Of a stretch of DNA of 64,000 bases, positions 36,492 to 45,931 are shown piece after piece. Source of the stretch: Poseidonocella sp. HB161398 (GTDB lineage Bacteria > Pseudomonadota > Alphaproteobacteria > Rhodobacterales > Rhodobacteraceae); NCBI RefSeq assembly GCF_005870025.1, contig NZ_VATA01000002.1, positions 266,024 through 330,023 of the forward strand, given 5' to 3'. A program made the position numbers and the translations under genes. Each line of letters opens with the position of its first letter. Positions within the stretch are counted from its first letter, which is position 1. A model generated the notes under the pieces. It was not told the DNA's origin, ran no database searches, and saw only the letters and a program-made list of their open reading frames with translations.

Positions 36492-37301
36492 CTAGTGCGC
36501 CGGGGCGCTGACCGGGTCGATCAGCGTGCGGCCGCCGTCGATTGTCAGGATCTGCCCGGTCATGAAGGCCGAGCCCTCGGAGGCCAGGAACTGCACCGTC
36601 TCGACGACCTCCTTGGGGCCGGCGATGCGCTGCAGCGGCGTGTTGTCGACGATGCTCTGGCGGTAGTCGCGGTTCTCTTTCAGCGTCGTCTTCAGGCTGT
36701 CGGACATGACCGAGCCGAAGGCGACGGAATTCACCCGGATGCGGTGCTCTGCCAGGGCGACGGCCATCGAGCGGGTCAGCTGGTCGAGCGCGGCGGTGGA
36801 GACCGAGAAGGCCAGCAGCTCGGGATGCGAGCGGCGCGCCGCGATCGAGGAGAGGTTGATGATCGAGCCGACAGGGCTGTCCTCGTCCTCGCTCTCGGCG
36901 GCCTGGGCGATCATCCGCCGCGCGGCCAGCTGGCTGAGCCGGTAGGCCGGCATCAGGTTCTGCTGCAGCAGCTCCTTCATCGTCTCGTCGCCGGTCGCGC
37001 CCAGCGGATCGTCGGCCATGACCTGGCGGCTGGCATTGACCAGGATGTCGAGCCGGTCGAAGGCGTCGAGCGTCGCCGACATCAGGTTCGCCAGCGTCAG
37101 GCGCTCGCGCAGGTCGCCCGCGAACCAGGCGGCCTTCTCCTTCTCGGGTAGCGAGTCGAACTCCTCGGAGAGCTTGTCCTCGTCCATGTCGACCATCATC
37201 ACGCTGGCGCCCTGATCGAGCAGGTGCCGCGACACCGCCAGGCCGATGCCGTTGGCGGCGCCGGTCACGATCGCGGTCTTTCCCTCTACGGACAGGCTCA
37301 T
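36492..37301 (-). CDS. SDR-fold protein lacking the catalytic Tyr and Lys
   Basis: The 269-residue protein has the short-chain dehydrogenase/reductase fold. The nucleotide-binding TGAANGIG (13-20), the acidic VDMDE coenzyme site and the late VNSVAFGSV are intact. The active site is not: S152 is present, but the Tyr expected 13 residues later is F165, and the Lys four residues further is T169 (FSVSTAALD instead of YxxxK). The usual NNAG is VNAS. It may bind NAD(P) without ordinary redox catalysis. Its start overlaps the stop of the upstream methyltransferase gene by 4 bp. Confidence 0.85.
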   Translation of the reverse strand: MSLSVEGKTAIVTGAANGIGLAVSRHLLDQGASVMMVDMDEDKLSEEFDSLPEKEKAAWFAGDLRERLTLANLMSATLDAFDRLDILVNASRQVMADDPLGATGDETMKELLQQNLMPAYRLSQLAARRMIAQAAESEDEDSPVGSIINLSSIAARRSHPELLAFSVSTAALDQLTRSMAVALAEHRIRVNSVAFGSVMSDSLKTTLKENRDYRQSIVDNTPLQRIAGPKEVVETVQFLASEGSAFMTGQILTIDGGRTLIDPVSAPAH

Positions 37302-38305
37302 GCGCGTCTCCTTGCGTCTCTGCCGGATTTCGGAGCGCTGGCCTCTACCACCTTGTAGCCGGACTGCGCCACCACTTCCCTGACGTCGCCGAAATGCGCG
37401 GCAAGCGCCGCCTCGTAGGGCAGATGGCGGTTGGCCACCATCCAGAAGCGGCCATTGCGGCCGAGCATCCGCGCGGCGGCCTGGATGAAGGCGCGGCCGA
37501 TCTCGGGGCTGGCCTCGCGGCCGGAATGGAAGGGCGGGTTCGAGACGATGAAATCCAGCGCCTCGGGCTCCTGCCAGGCGGTCGCATCGGCCCAGTGGAA
37601 GCGCGCGCGCGGGTCGGGCACGTTCTCCTTCGCGGCCTCGAGCGCGCGGAAGTCCTCTTCGACCAGATGCAGCCGGGTGACGGCGGGCGATTGCAGCACC
37701 GCATCGGCGAGAAAGCCCCAGCCCGCGCCCAGATCGGCGCCCGCGCCCTTCATTGGCGGCAGGATCTCGGCCAGCAGCTTCGAGCCCGGATCGATCCCGT
37801 CGGCCGAGAAGATGCCCGGCGCGGTGCGGAACCGTCCGGCCATCGGCCAGTCCCGCGCGATCGCCGCCCAGTCGTCGAAGACCGGAGCCGCGGAGAACCA
37901 GAAGAGCCGGCCATGGGACTTGACGTAGCTGTCGGAGACCTCGATCCGCTCGCGGCAGTCCTTCAGCGCGGGCTCGATCCCGTCGGTCTTCTGGCCGTCG
38001 ATGAAGACCGGCGCGCCTTCGGAGAGGCAGGCCACGGCCTGGGCGATGCGCAGCCGGGTGGCGGGACGGGCGCGCCCGGCGAAGACCAGCGCGGCGGCAT
38101 AGGCGCCCTCGGGCGCGGTATGCGCGGCGATCCCGGCGGCGGCACAGGCGCGGTGCAGCCGCGCCGAGGGGGAGATGGCATCGATCCGGTCGCGGGCGAC
38201 GCCCGGAAGGATCGGCGGTTCTGCCGGATCGAAGACCGCGATGCGGCCGTCCTGCGGCAGGAGTGCAGCGCCCGTTTCCAGGGCGAGGGTCACGCGCTTG
38301 AGCAT
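37298..38305 (-). CDS. Class I SAM methyltransferase, RsmC/RlmG-like
   Basis: The 335-residue protein has an N-terminal degenerate domain and a C-terminal Rossmann methyltransferase domain. The latter has motif I GADLGAGWGFLADAV and the substrate motif SNPPFHSGREAS. The NPPFHxG motif is typical of RsmC/RlmG enzymes that make m2G in ribosomal RNA (RsmC: G1207 of 16S). The two-domain layout also fits RsmC. The gene lies 22 bp after clpS on the same strand and overlaps the degenerate SDR gene (ATGA). Confidence 0.85.
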   Translation of the reverse strand: MLKRVTLALETGAALLPQDGRIAVFDPAEPPILPGVARDRIDAISPSARLHRACAAAGIAAHTAPEGAYAAALVFAGRARPATRLRIAQAVACLSEGAPVFIDGQKTDGIEPALKDCRERIEVSDSYVKSHGRLFWFSAAPVFDDWAAIARDWPMAGRFRTAPGIFSADGIDPGSKLLAEILPPMKGAGADLGAGWGFLADAVLQSPAVTRLHLVEEDFRALEAAKENVPDPRARFHWADATAWQEPEALDFIVSNPPFHSGREASPEIGRAFIQAAARMLGRNGRFWMVANRHLPYEAALAAHFGDVREVVAQSGYKVVEASAPKSGRDARRRA

Positions 38306-38327
38306 GGGAAACCCGGCCTCGCGGCCG

Positions 38328-38669
38328 CTATTCCTTTTCCATGGTGCATTGCAGCGGGTGCTGGTGGCGGCGGGCGAAATCCATCACCTGCCCCACCTTG
38401 GTCTCGGCCACCTCGAAAGAGAAGACGCCGACCACGGCGACTCCCTTCTTGTGGACGGTCAGCATCAGCTCGAAAGCCTGGCTGTGGCTCATGCCGAAGA
38501 ACCGTTCGAGGACATGCACGACGAATTCCATCGGCGTGTAGTCGTCGTTCAAGATCAATACCTTGTACAGCGGAGGACGCTTGGTCTTCGGCCGTGTCTT
38601 GGTAATGACCCCGGTGTCATTATCGGTCTTGCCGTCCTTGCCGGACATGATCAGGTCGAATAGAGGCAC
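38328..38669 (-). CDS. clpS: ATP-dependent Clp protease adaptor ClpS
   Basis: ClpS delivers N-degron substrates to ClpAP. The core is [20 protein letters not shown], then [18 protein letters not shown] and [12 protein letters not shown], ending [17 protein letters not shown] holds the N-end-residue pocket. I chose the GTG at 38669 (113 residues) because CCGGAG lies 9 bases before it. The ATG at 38648 (106 residues, MSGKDGKTD) has no visible ribosome-binding site but may be what other annotations use. Confidence 0.93.
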   Translation of the reverse strand: MPLFDLIMSGKDGKTDNDTGVITKTRPKTKRPPLYKVLILNDDYTPMEFVVHVLERFFGMSHSQAFELMLTVHKKGVAVVGVFSFEVAETKVGQVMDFARRHQHPLQCTMEKE

Positions 38670-38800
38670 GTACGCGGACTCCGGAGCTCTTCTCATTCTC
38701 TCAGGTGCAGCACAATATACGATGGCGTCCCGATGATGAAAGGGGTTTGCGCCAAACTGGACACGCAACAGGCCGAGTCGGCAGCGAGGATAGACGGCAA

Positions 38801-39502
38801 ATGGTCAAGAATATAACAACAGTTGCCTTCGATGCAGACGATACCCTGTGGCATAATGAGCAGTTCTTCAAGCTGACGGAAGCACGATTCGCGGAATTGC
38901 TGGCCGATTACGCCGAACGGGGCCATCTGGCAGAGCGCCTGCTGGCCGCCGAGCGGCGCAATCTCGGCCAGTACGGCTACGGCATCAAGGGCTTCATGCT
39001 GTCGATGATCGAGACCGCGCTGGAAGTGACCGAGCAGCGCGTCCCCGGCTCCGTCATCCAGGAGATCATCGCCGCGGGCCAGGAGATGCTGCGCCATCCC
39101 ATCGACCTCCTGCCCCATGCCCGCGAGGCGGTGGAGGCGGCGGCGGCGTCCCACAAGGTGCTGCTGATCACCAAGGGCGACCTGCTCGACCAGGAGCGCA
39201 AGCTGGCGCAGTCGGGGCTCGGCGATCTCTTCGACGGGGTGGAGATCGTCTCGGAGAAGTCGCCCGAGACCTACCGCGCCGTCTTCGCCCGCCATGGCAG
39301 CGATGCCGCGGGCGTGCTGATGGTCGGCAATTCGCTGCGCTCGGACATTCTGCCGGTGATCGACATCGGCGGCTGGGGCGCCTTCGTGCCCTACCACCTG
39401 AGCTGGGCGCTGGAGCATGCCGAGGCGCCCGCGGGCCATCCGCGCTTCCGCGAGCTGCCGGATCTGGGCGAGCTGCCGGCGATGATCGCACCCGGGGACT
39501 GA
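38801..39502 (+). CDS. HAD-superfamily hydrolase
   Basis: The 233-residue protein has the haloacid dehalogenase phosphatase motifs: motif [13 protein letters not shown] (nucleophile and acid Asp), motif II LLITKGD, motif III lysine in SEKSPETY, and motif [16 protein letters not shown] helical cap lies between motifs I and II. It is probably a small-molecule phosphatase of the YjjG-like group; the substrate is unknown. The ATG at 38801 follows GAGGA at long spacing. It is divergent from clpS. Confidence 0.88.
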   Translation: MVKNITTVAFDADDTLWHNEQFFKLTEARFAELLADYAERGHLAERLLAAERRNLGQYGYGIKGFMLSMIETALEVTEQRVPGSVIQEIIAAGQEMLRHPIDLLPHAREAVEAAAASHKVLLITKGDLLDQERKLAQSGLGDLFDGVEIVSEKSPETYRAVFARHGSDAAGVLMVGNSLRSDILPVIDIGGWGAFVPYHLSWALEHAEAPAGHPRFRELPDLGELPAMIAPGD

Positions 39503-39623
39503 CCGCGGATACTTCGCTCCGGGCCGAAGCACCGCCCCGCCGCCGCCTGCTAGCCGGGCGGCGCAAAGGAGCCGAAGCCATGACCCTGACCCCCTGTCCG
39601 TCCCGCGCCGCGGGGCATTGCCG

Positions 39624-39947
39624 ATGATCGCCGTGATCTTCGAGGCCGAGCTGCGCGAGGGCGCGGGCGACGCCTATCTCGACCTTGCCGCAGAGCTGCG
39701 CCCCGCCCTGGAGGAGATCGACGGCTTCGTCTCGATCGAGCGCTTCCGCAGCCTCGCCCGGCCGGAGCGGCTCCTGTCGCTGTCCTTCTGGCGCGACGAG
39801 GCGGCGATCGCCCGCTGGCGCGCCCTGCCCGCCCATCGCGCCGCGCAGGCGGCCGGGCGGCGGGAGATCTTCGCCAGCTACCGCCTGCGCGCCGCCGAGG
39901 TGCTGCGCGACTACGGCCCCGCCGCGGGAGGCGACGGCGGTGCATGA
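39624..39947 (+). CDS. Antibiotic biosynthesis monooxygenase (ABM) domain protein
   Basis: The 107-residue protein is a single ferredoxin-like ABM domain: IAVIFEAELREGAGDAYLDL, then EIDGFVSIERFRSLARPERL and LSLSFWRDEAAIARWRA. Such domains act as small oxygenases or heme-binding proteins, or have no known activity; the substrate is unknown. The ATG at 39624 is preferred over a TTG six bases earlier. The 3' end overlaps the start of the next gene by 8 bp, so the two are translationally coupled. Confidence 0.75.
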   Translation: MIAVIFEAELREGAGDAYLDLAAELRPALEEIDGFVSIERFRSLARPERLLSLSFWRDEAAIARWRALPAHRAAQAAGRREIFASYRLRAAEVLRDYGPAAGGDGGA

Positions 39948-40329
39948 CCTGGAATTCGACCTGGAGACCCGCCCCGGCGCGCTTGCCGAGCTGGGCGAGG
40001 CGATGGGCCGGGCGGGGCTGGCCTTCGAGGGCGGCGGGGTCTTCGCCGCGGGCGGCCGTTCGGTGGCGCATTTCCTCTTCCGCGACGGGCCCGCGGCAAA
40101 GGCGGCGGCAGAGGCGGCCGGGATCCGCGTTTCGGCGATGCGCGTGCCGCTCCTGCGCCGCCTCGCCCAGGGCAGGCCCGGCCAGCTCGGCGCCATTTCC
40201 CGCGCGCTCGTCGATGCCGGGGTCAATATCGAGGTGCAGTATTCCGACCATCACGGCCGGCTGGTGCTGGTCTGCGACCGCCCCGGCGCGGCGCTCGGCG
40301 CGACCTCCCGCTGGGCGGAGACCGGCTGA
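39940..40329 (+). CDS. Tandem ACT-like domain protein
   Basis: The 129-residue protein contains two short regulatory-type modules: HDLEFDLETRPGALAELGEAM at the N-terminus and RPGQLGAISRALVDAGVNIEV near residue 83. Both follow the ACT pattern in which small ligands such as amino acids bind between paired domains. The start is GTG with GGGAGGCG upstream, overlapping the previous gene. No enzyme domain is attached, so it may sense a ligand for a partner protein. Confidence 0.75.
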   Translation: MHDLEFDLETRPGALAELGEAMGRAGLAFEGGGVFAAGGRSVAHFLFRDGPAAKAAAEAAGIRVSAMRVPLLRRLAQGRPGQLGAISRALVDAGVNIEVQYSDHHGRLVLVCDRPGAALGATSRWAETG

Positions 40330-40337
40330 GCCGCCCT

Positions 40338-40376
40338 GCGCGCCGGATCCGGGGCGCTCCGGCGCGCTTTTTTTTT
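40338..40376 (+). terminator. Strong Rho-independent terminator before purL
   Basis: A perfect 9-bp stem (GCGCGCCGG/CCGGCGCGC) with a 12-base loop is followed by nine consecutive T residues. It ends the transcript of the ABM/ACT pair and isolates purL. Confidence 0.92.
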
Positions 40377-40458
40377 GGGCCGAAGCCCCTCGCCCGGCCT
40401 TCCGCTTTGCCGCGCCTGCCGCTAGAGGTGCGCCAAACGCAGGAACGGACGGACCGCC

Positions 40459-42618
<2,160 letters not shown>

Positions 42619-43039
42619 CACGATCGCCGGAGCGCTCCCGAGGGACGCGCTCCGGCCCGCCGGACCCGGCCGCGCCGTTCCGCGGCTGCGGCCAAATCAG
42701 GCGCCCTGCCCCCGCGAAACCGCCCGCGATGATGAATTCTCCGCCGCTGCGGAGAGCCGCCGGCGCGCTGTCGCATCCGGGGCGGATCGGGGGCTGGCAT
42801 GACGGCTGCTCTGCCCAGTCGACGCCCCGCCCGGGCCCACAGGACCCCGACAATTCGCATGAACATGACAAACCTTTCCATCGAACGGATGCGCCCGCCC
42901 CGCTGCGGGTCTATCATGGCCGCGAGGCGGAGGGGCCGCCGCTAGCCCCGCCGGGGCGGGACGGCGCGCGGCGCAGTTCCGTCTTGCGGGGCGCGCGGGC
43001 GGGCCCTAGATTTCGACAGACACAAAGGAATATCACCCG
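42619..43039. other. Gap between purL and bolA
   Basis: About 420 bp without a supportable gene. It contains a 9-bp hairpin directly after purL (GCCGGAGCG at 42626, CGCTCCGGC at 42648) without a T-tract. An ATG-rich segment around 42860-42900 has no good ribosome-binding site. The bolA promoter is presumably here, but I see no convincing -35/-10 pair. Confidence 0.45.
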
Positions 43040-43282
43040 ATGCCGATGCAAGCCGAGGAAATCGAGACCCTGCTGCGCGAAACCTTCCCGGACGCGCAGA
43101 TCACCATCATGGACATGGCCGGGGACGGAAACCACTACGCCGCGGAGATCATCGACGAGAGCTTCCGCGGCCTCAACCGCGTGCAGCAGCAGCGCGCCGT
43201 CTATGCCGCGCTGAAAGGCAAGATGGACGGCGCCGAGGGCGAGCTGCACGCGCTGGCGCTGACCACCAAGGTGCCGGAGTGA
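43040..43282 (+). CDS. bolA: BolA family protein
   Basis: The 80-residue protein covers the BolA fold: IETLLRETFPDAQITIMDM, DGNHYAAEIIDESFRGLNRV, then RVQQQRAVYAALKGKM. BolA proteins pair with CGFS monothiol glutaredoxins to hold a shared 2Fe-2S cluster and to sense iron. The partner grxD is 300 bp downstream. AAGGAA lies about 10 bases before the ATG. Confidence 0.93.
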   Translation: MPMQAEEIETLLRETFPDAQITIMDMAGDGNHYAAEIIDESFRGLNRVQQQRAVYAALKGKMDGAEGELHALALTTKVPE

Positions 43283-43289
43283 GCCGGGC

Positions 43290-43583
43290 GTGACCGCGCT
43301 GCTCTGGGGTCTCGGCGGATGCGGCGCGGCCCTGGCTGCCGCCGCGCTGGCCGAGGCCTGGATCAAGCGCGGCCGCCACAGGCCGCTGAGCGCCCACCGG
43401 CCCGCCCTGCCCGGCGACGGCCCCGAGGAACTGGGGCTGGAAGCCACCGACATGACCGGATACCGGGCAGTCCTGAAACGCAACGACCTGATCGGCGCGC
43501 AACGCACCCATGCTGGCACATTCCGTGCTAGGTTCCGGAAAGAGACCCGCGCGCCAGGCGCAGACCAAGGAGACAACGCATGA
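43290..43583 (+). CDS. Small membrane-anchored hypothetical protein between bolA and grxD
   Basis: This 97-residue frame starts at a GTG 7 bp after bolA and ends by overlapping the grxD ATG (ATGA). It has an N-terminal hydrophobic helix (ALLWGLGGCGAALAAAALAEAW), then a hydrophilic region with LGLEATDMTGYRAVLKRNDLIGAQ. No family is recognised. The tight packing favours a real gene, but the C-terminal 20 residues run through the grxD ribosome-binding site and could be incidental. Confidence 0.5.
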   Translation: MTALLWGLGGCGAALAAAALAEAWIKRGRHRPLSAHRPALPGDGPEELGLEATDMTGYRAVLKRNDLIGAQRTHAGTFRARFRKETRAPGADQGDNA

Positions 43584-43945
43584 CCACCACCGTGGAAGAG
43601 CAGATCAAGGATACCGTGACCGCCAATGACGTGGTCCTGTTCATGAAGGGCACCAAGATGATGCCGCAATGCGGCTTCTCCAGCCGCGTCGCCGGCGTGC
43701 TGAACTTCATGGGCGTCGAGTTCAAGGACGTGAACGTCCTCGAGGATGACGGCATCCGCCAGGGGATCAAGGAGTTCTCCGACTGGCCGACCATCCCGCA
43801 GCTCTACGTCAAGGGCGAGTTCGTCGGCGGCTGCGACATCATCACCGAGATGACCCTGTCGGGCGAGCTCGACGCGCTTCTGGAAAAGGAAGGCGTGGCC
43901 TTCTCGAAGGACGCCGCCGACAAGATCCGCGCCGCCAACGGCTGA
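43580..43945 (+). CDS. grxD: Monothiol glutaredoxin GrxD (CGFS type)
   Basis: The 121-residue protein has the CGFS active site at residues 31-34 (MKGTKMMPQCGFSSR), followed by FKDVNVLEDDGIRQGIKEFSDWPTIPQLYVKGEFVGGCDI-type glutathione-binding segments. CGFS glutaredoxins carry 2Fe-2S clusters between two monomers or with BolA, and act in iron-sulfur trafficking. AAGGAG precedes the ATG. A GC-rich hairpin (43952-43976, 11-bp stem) follows the stop. Confidence 0.95.
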   Translation: MTTTVEEQIKDTVTANDVVLFMKGTKMMPQCGFSSRVAGVLNFMGVEFKDVNVLEDDGIRQGIKEFSDWPTIPQLYVKGEFVGGCDIITEMTLSGELDALLEKEGVAFSKDAADKIRAANG

Positions 43946-44077
43946 TCTTCCGGCCGGGGCAGAGCCTGCCCCGGCCCCTCCGGCGCGCCGCCGCGCCGCC
44001 CCCGCAGCGCCATGGTACCGCTCCCAGATTCGCGCCGCGCCCCGCTCCCCCCGCCAGAGATTTCCGCAGCGCAGCAC

Positions 44078-44091
44078 CGTTACCGCAAACG
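44078..44091. promoter_or_regulatory. CceR-like operator 1 upstream of the first gap gene
   Basis: CGTTACCGCAAACG matches 10 of 14 positions of the palindrome TGTTAGCGCTAACA. It is the weakest of three neighbouring copies in this 300-bp gap and lies about 155 bp before the gap start. Confidence 0.4.
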
Positions 44092-44103
44092 GTCGCGCTA
44101 ACA
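44090..44103. promoter_or_regulatory. CceR-like operator 2 upstream of the first gap gene
   Basis: CGGTCGCGCTAACA matches 11 of 14 positions of TGTTAGCGCTAACA, with the right half-site GCGCTAACA perfect. Confidence 0.55.
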
Positions 44104-44109
44104 CGTCAC

Positions 44110-44123
44110 GTTTACCGCTAACA
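44110..44123. promoter_or_regulatory. CceR-like operator 3 upstream of the first gap gene
   Basis: GTTTACCGCTAACA matches 11 of 14 positions of TGTTAGCGCTAACA, with a perfect CGCTAACA right half. Its centre is 20 bp from that of operator 2, about two helical turns, so dimers could bind side by side on one face. Confidence 0.6.
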
Positions 44124-44245
44124 CATTCTAAAACTTTGTCTTTTAGCTTTTTTGCCACGGTACCCAAGGGTATACGGAGGCCAGTTCAGCACTGGCTCGG
44201 CGCGCCCTCCCGATCGCCTCGCAGCCCCCCTCAGGAGACTGACCC

Positions 44246-45250
44246 ATGACGATTACTGTCGGTATCAACGGTTTTGGCCGCATCGGCCGCTGCACGCTCG
44301 CGCATATCGCGGAAAGCGGGCGCAACGACGTCGAAGTGGTGAAGATCAACGCGACCGGCCCGATCGAGACCAATGCGCATCTCCTGAAATACGACTCCAT
44401 CCACGGCCGCTTCGGCGGCACCGTGAAGGTCGAGGGCAACACGCTGGACATGGGCCGCGGCCCGATCCAGGTCTTCTCGACCTACGAGCCGAAGGAACTG
44501 GACTGGACCGGCGTCGATGTCGTGCTGGAATGCACCGGCAAGTTCAATGACGGCCACAAGGGCATCGTCCATGTCGAGCAGGGCGCGAAGAAGGTGCTGT
44601 TCTCCGCCCCTGCCAAGAATGTCGACAAGACCATCGTCTACGGCGTGAACCACCGCAGCCTGCTGACCACCGACACGATGGTGTCGAACGGCTCCTGCAC
44701 CACCAACTGCCTCGCCCCGCTCGCCAAGGTGCTGAACGACGCCATCGGGATCGAGCGCGGGATCATGACGACGATCCACTCCTATACCGGCGACCAGCCG
44801 ACGCTGGACCGCCGCCACGGCGATCTCTACCGCGCGCGTTCCGCCGCGATGGCGATGATCCCGACCTCCACCGGCGCGGCCAAGGCACTGAAAGAGGTCC
44901 TGCCCGAGCTCGAGGGCAAGCTCGACGGCTCGTCGATCCGCGTGCCGACCCCGAATGTCTCCTGCGTCGACCTGACCTTCGAAGCCGCCCGCGACGTGAC
45001 CGTCGCCGACGTGAACGAGGTCGTCCGCGAGGCGGCCGAGGGGCATATGCGCTCCGTGCTGGGCTACGATCCCGAGCCGAAGGTCTCCATCGACTTCAAC
45101 CACACCACCCAGTCCTCGATCTTCGCGCCCGAGCAGACCAAGGTCGTCGGCGGCCGCACCGTCCGGGTGCTGGCCTGGTACGACAACGAATGGGGCTTCT
45201 CCTGCCGGATGGCCGATGTCGCCGCCGCGATGGGCCGCCTGCTGCACTGA
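44246..45250 (+). CDS. gap: Glyceraldehyde-3-phosphate dehydrogenase, copy 1 (Asp-less coenzyme site)
   Basis: The enzyme interconverts glyceraldehyde-3-phosphate and 1,3-bisphosphoglycerate. The 334 residues have the Rossmann GINGFGRIGR, the catalytic SNGSCTTNCLAP and the late WYDNEWGFSCRM. At the site that selects NAD, the usual Asp is Ala36 (KINATGP). Loss of that acid removes repulsion of the NADP phosphate, as in gluconeogenic GapB-type enzymes, so this copy may use NADP and run in the biosynthetic direction. Three CceR-like operators lie upstream and a strong terminator follows. Confidence 0.95.
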   Translation: MTITVGINGFGRIGRCTLAHIAESGRNDVEVVKINATGPIETNAHLLKYDSIHGRFGGTVKVEGNTLDMGRGPIQVFSTYEPKELDWTGVDVVLECTGKFNDGHKGIVHVEQGAKKVLFSAPAKNVDKTIVYGVNHRSLLTTDTMVSNGSCTTNCLAPLAKVLNDAIGIERGIMTTIHSYTGDQPTLDRRHGDLYRARSAAMAMIPTSTGAAKALKEVLPELEGKLDGSSIRVPTPNVSCVDLTFEAARDVTVADVNEVVREAAEGHMRSVLGYDPEPKVSIDFNHTTQSSIFAPEQTKVVGGRTVRVLAWYDNEWGFSCRMADVAAAMGRLLH

Positions 45251-45296
45251 GACCACGGCCGGGCCCTGCCCGGCACGCCCCGCGCCAGCCACATGC

Positions 45297-45336
45297 GGGT
45301 TCCGGCTCCGGCAGACATGCCGGGGCCCTTTTTTTT
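45297..45336 (+). terminator. Terminator of the first gap gene
   Basis: A 10-bp stem with two G-U pairs (GGGTTCCGGC/GCCGGGGCCC) and a 12-base loop is followed by eight T residues. It starts 46 bp after the stop. Confidence 0.85.
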
Positions 45337-45440
45337 ACCTCCTCCCCCAAATCGTGACGGAACAGGCGGGCCCCCGGACCGGTTCCCCCCTTAGCGGGCG
45401 GCCGTGACTGCCCGCACCGGACACAGAGAGGAGGATGACC

Positions 45441-45782
45441 ATGAGTCTGCAGACAGAACTCGAACGCGGCGCCGGACGCGCCGTCCATGCCGCCGCCGCC
45501 GCCCAGGAAGAGGCACGGCGCAAGCTGGCAGAGACCGCGGAACATGCCGGCCAGCGCGGCGCCGCCGCCAGCCGGACCGTCGCCGAGTCGCAGCGCGAGA
45601 TGATCGGCCACATGGCCGAGGCCATGACCGGCACGATGGAGAAGCTGCGCGACGCGATGCAGGATTTCGCCGGAAAGGCGCGCGACAGCGCCCATGCCGT
45701 CGCCGATGGCAGTGCGGAGGCCGCGGCCTCTGCCAAGCCGCGCAAGCCGGCGCCGCGCAGCCGGGCCAAGGCACAGGGCTGA
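45441..45782 (+). CDS. Phasin-like small helical protein
   Basis: The 113-residue protein is almost entirely amphipathic helix (VHAAAAAQEEARRKLAETAE, then EMIGHMAEAMTGTMEKLRDAM) with a Lys/Pro/Ala-rich tail (KPRKPAPRSRAKAQG). That resembles phasins, which coat polyhydroxyalkanoate granules, or short DNA-associated helical proteins; it is not a firm family match. The ATG at 45441 has GAGGAGG six bases upstream; an ATG at 45435 overlaps that site. It sits between the two gap genes with its own short leader. Confidence 0.6.
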   Translation: MSLQTELERGAGRAVHAAAAAQEEARRKLAETAEHAGQRGAAASRTVAESQREMIGHMAEAMTGTMEKLRDAMQDFAGKARDSAHAVADGSAEAAASAKPRKPAPRSRAKAQG

Positions 45783-45844
45783 GACTGGACGGGGCGCGGC
45801 CTGGCCGCCGCGCCCGGCCTCGCGGCTCCGTGACGATTTAGCCC

Positions 45845-45858
45845 TGTTAGCGCAATCA
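45845..45858. promoter_or_regulatory. CceR-like operator 1 upstream of the second gap gene
   Basis: TGTTAGCGCAATCA matches 12 of 14 positions of TGTTAGCGCTAACA, with a perfect left half. It lies 8 bp upstream of the proposed -35 element. Confidence 0.65.
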
Positions 45859-45866
45859 CCTTGCTG

Positions 45867-45894
45867 TTGACCGCCGCGTCAAAGATGTTAGGGC
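45867..45894 (+). promoter_or_regulatory. Proposed promoter of the second gap gene
   Basis: TTGACC (45867-45872) and TAGGGC (45889-45894) are 16 bp apart. The -35 is near consensus and the -10 is poor, which fits a regulated promoter. The second operator overlaps the -10. Confidence 0.45.
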
Positions 45895-45899
45895 TAACG
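45886..45899. promoter_or_regulatory. CceR-like operator 2 upstream of the second gap gene
   Basis: TGTTAGGGCTAACG matches 12 of 14 positions of the palindrome TGTTAGCGCTAACA. It overlaps the proposed -10 element, the expected place for a repressor. The centre-to-centre distance to operator 1 is 41 bp, close to four helical turns. Confidence 0.65.
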
Positions 45900-45931
45900 C
45901 AACCCTGCACGATGATGAACGGGAGGCAGAC

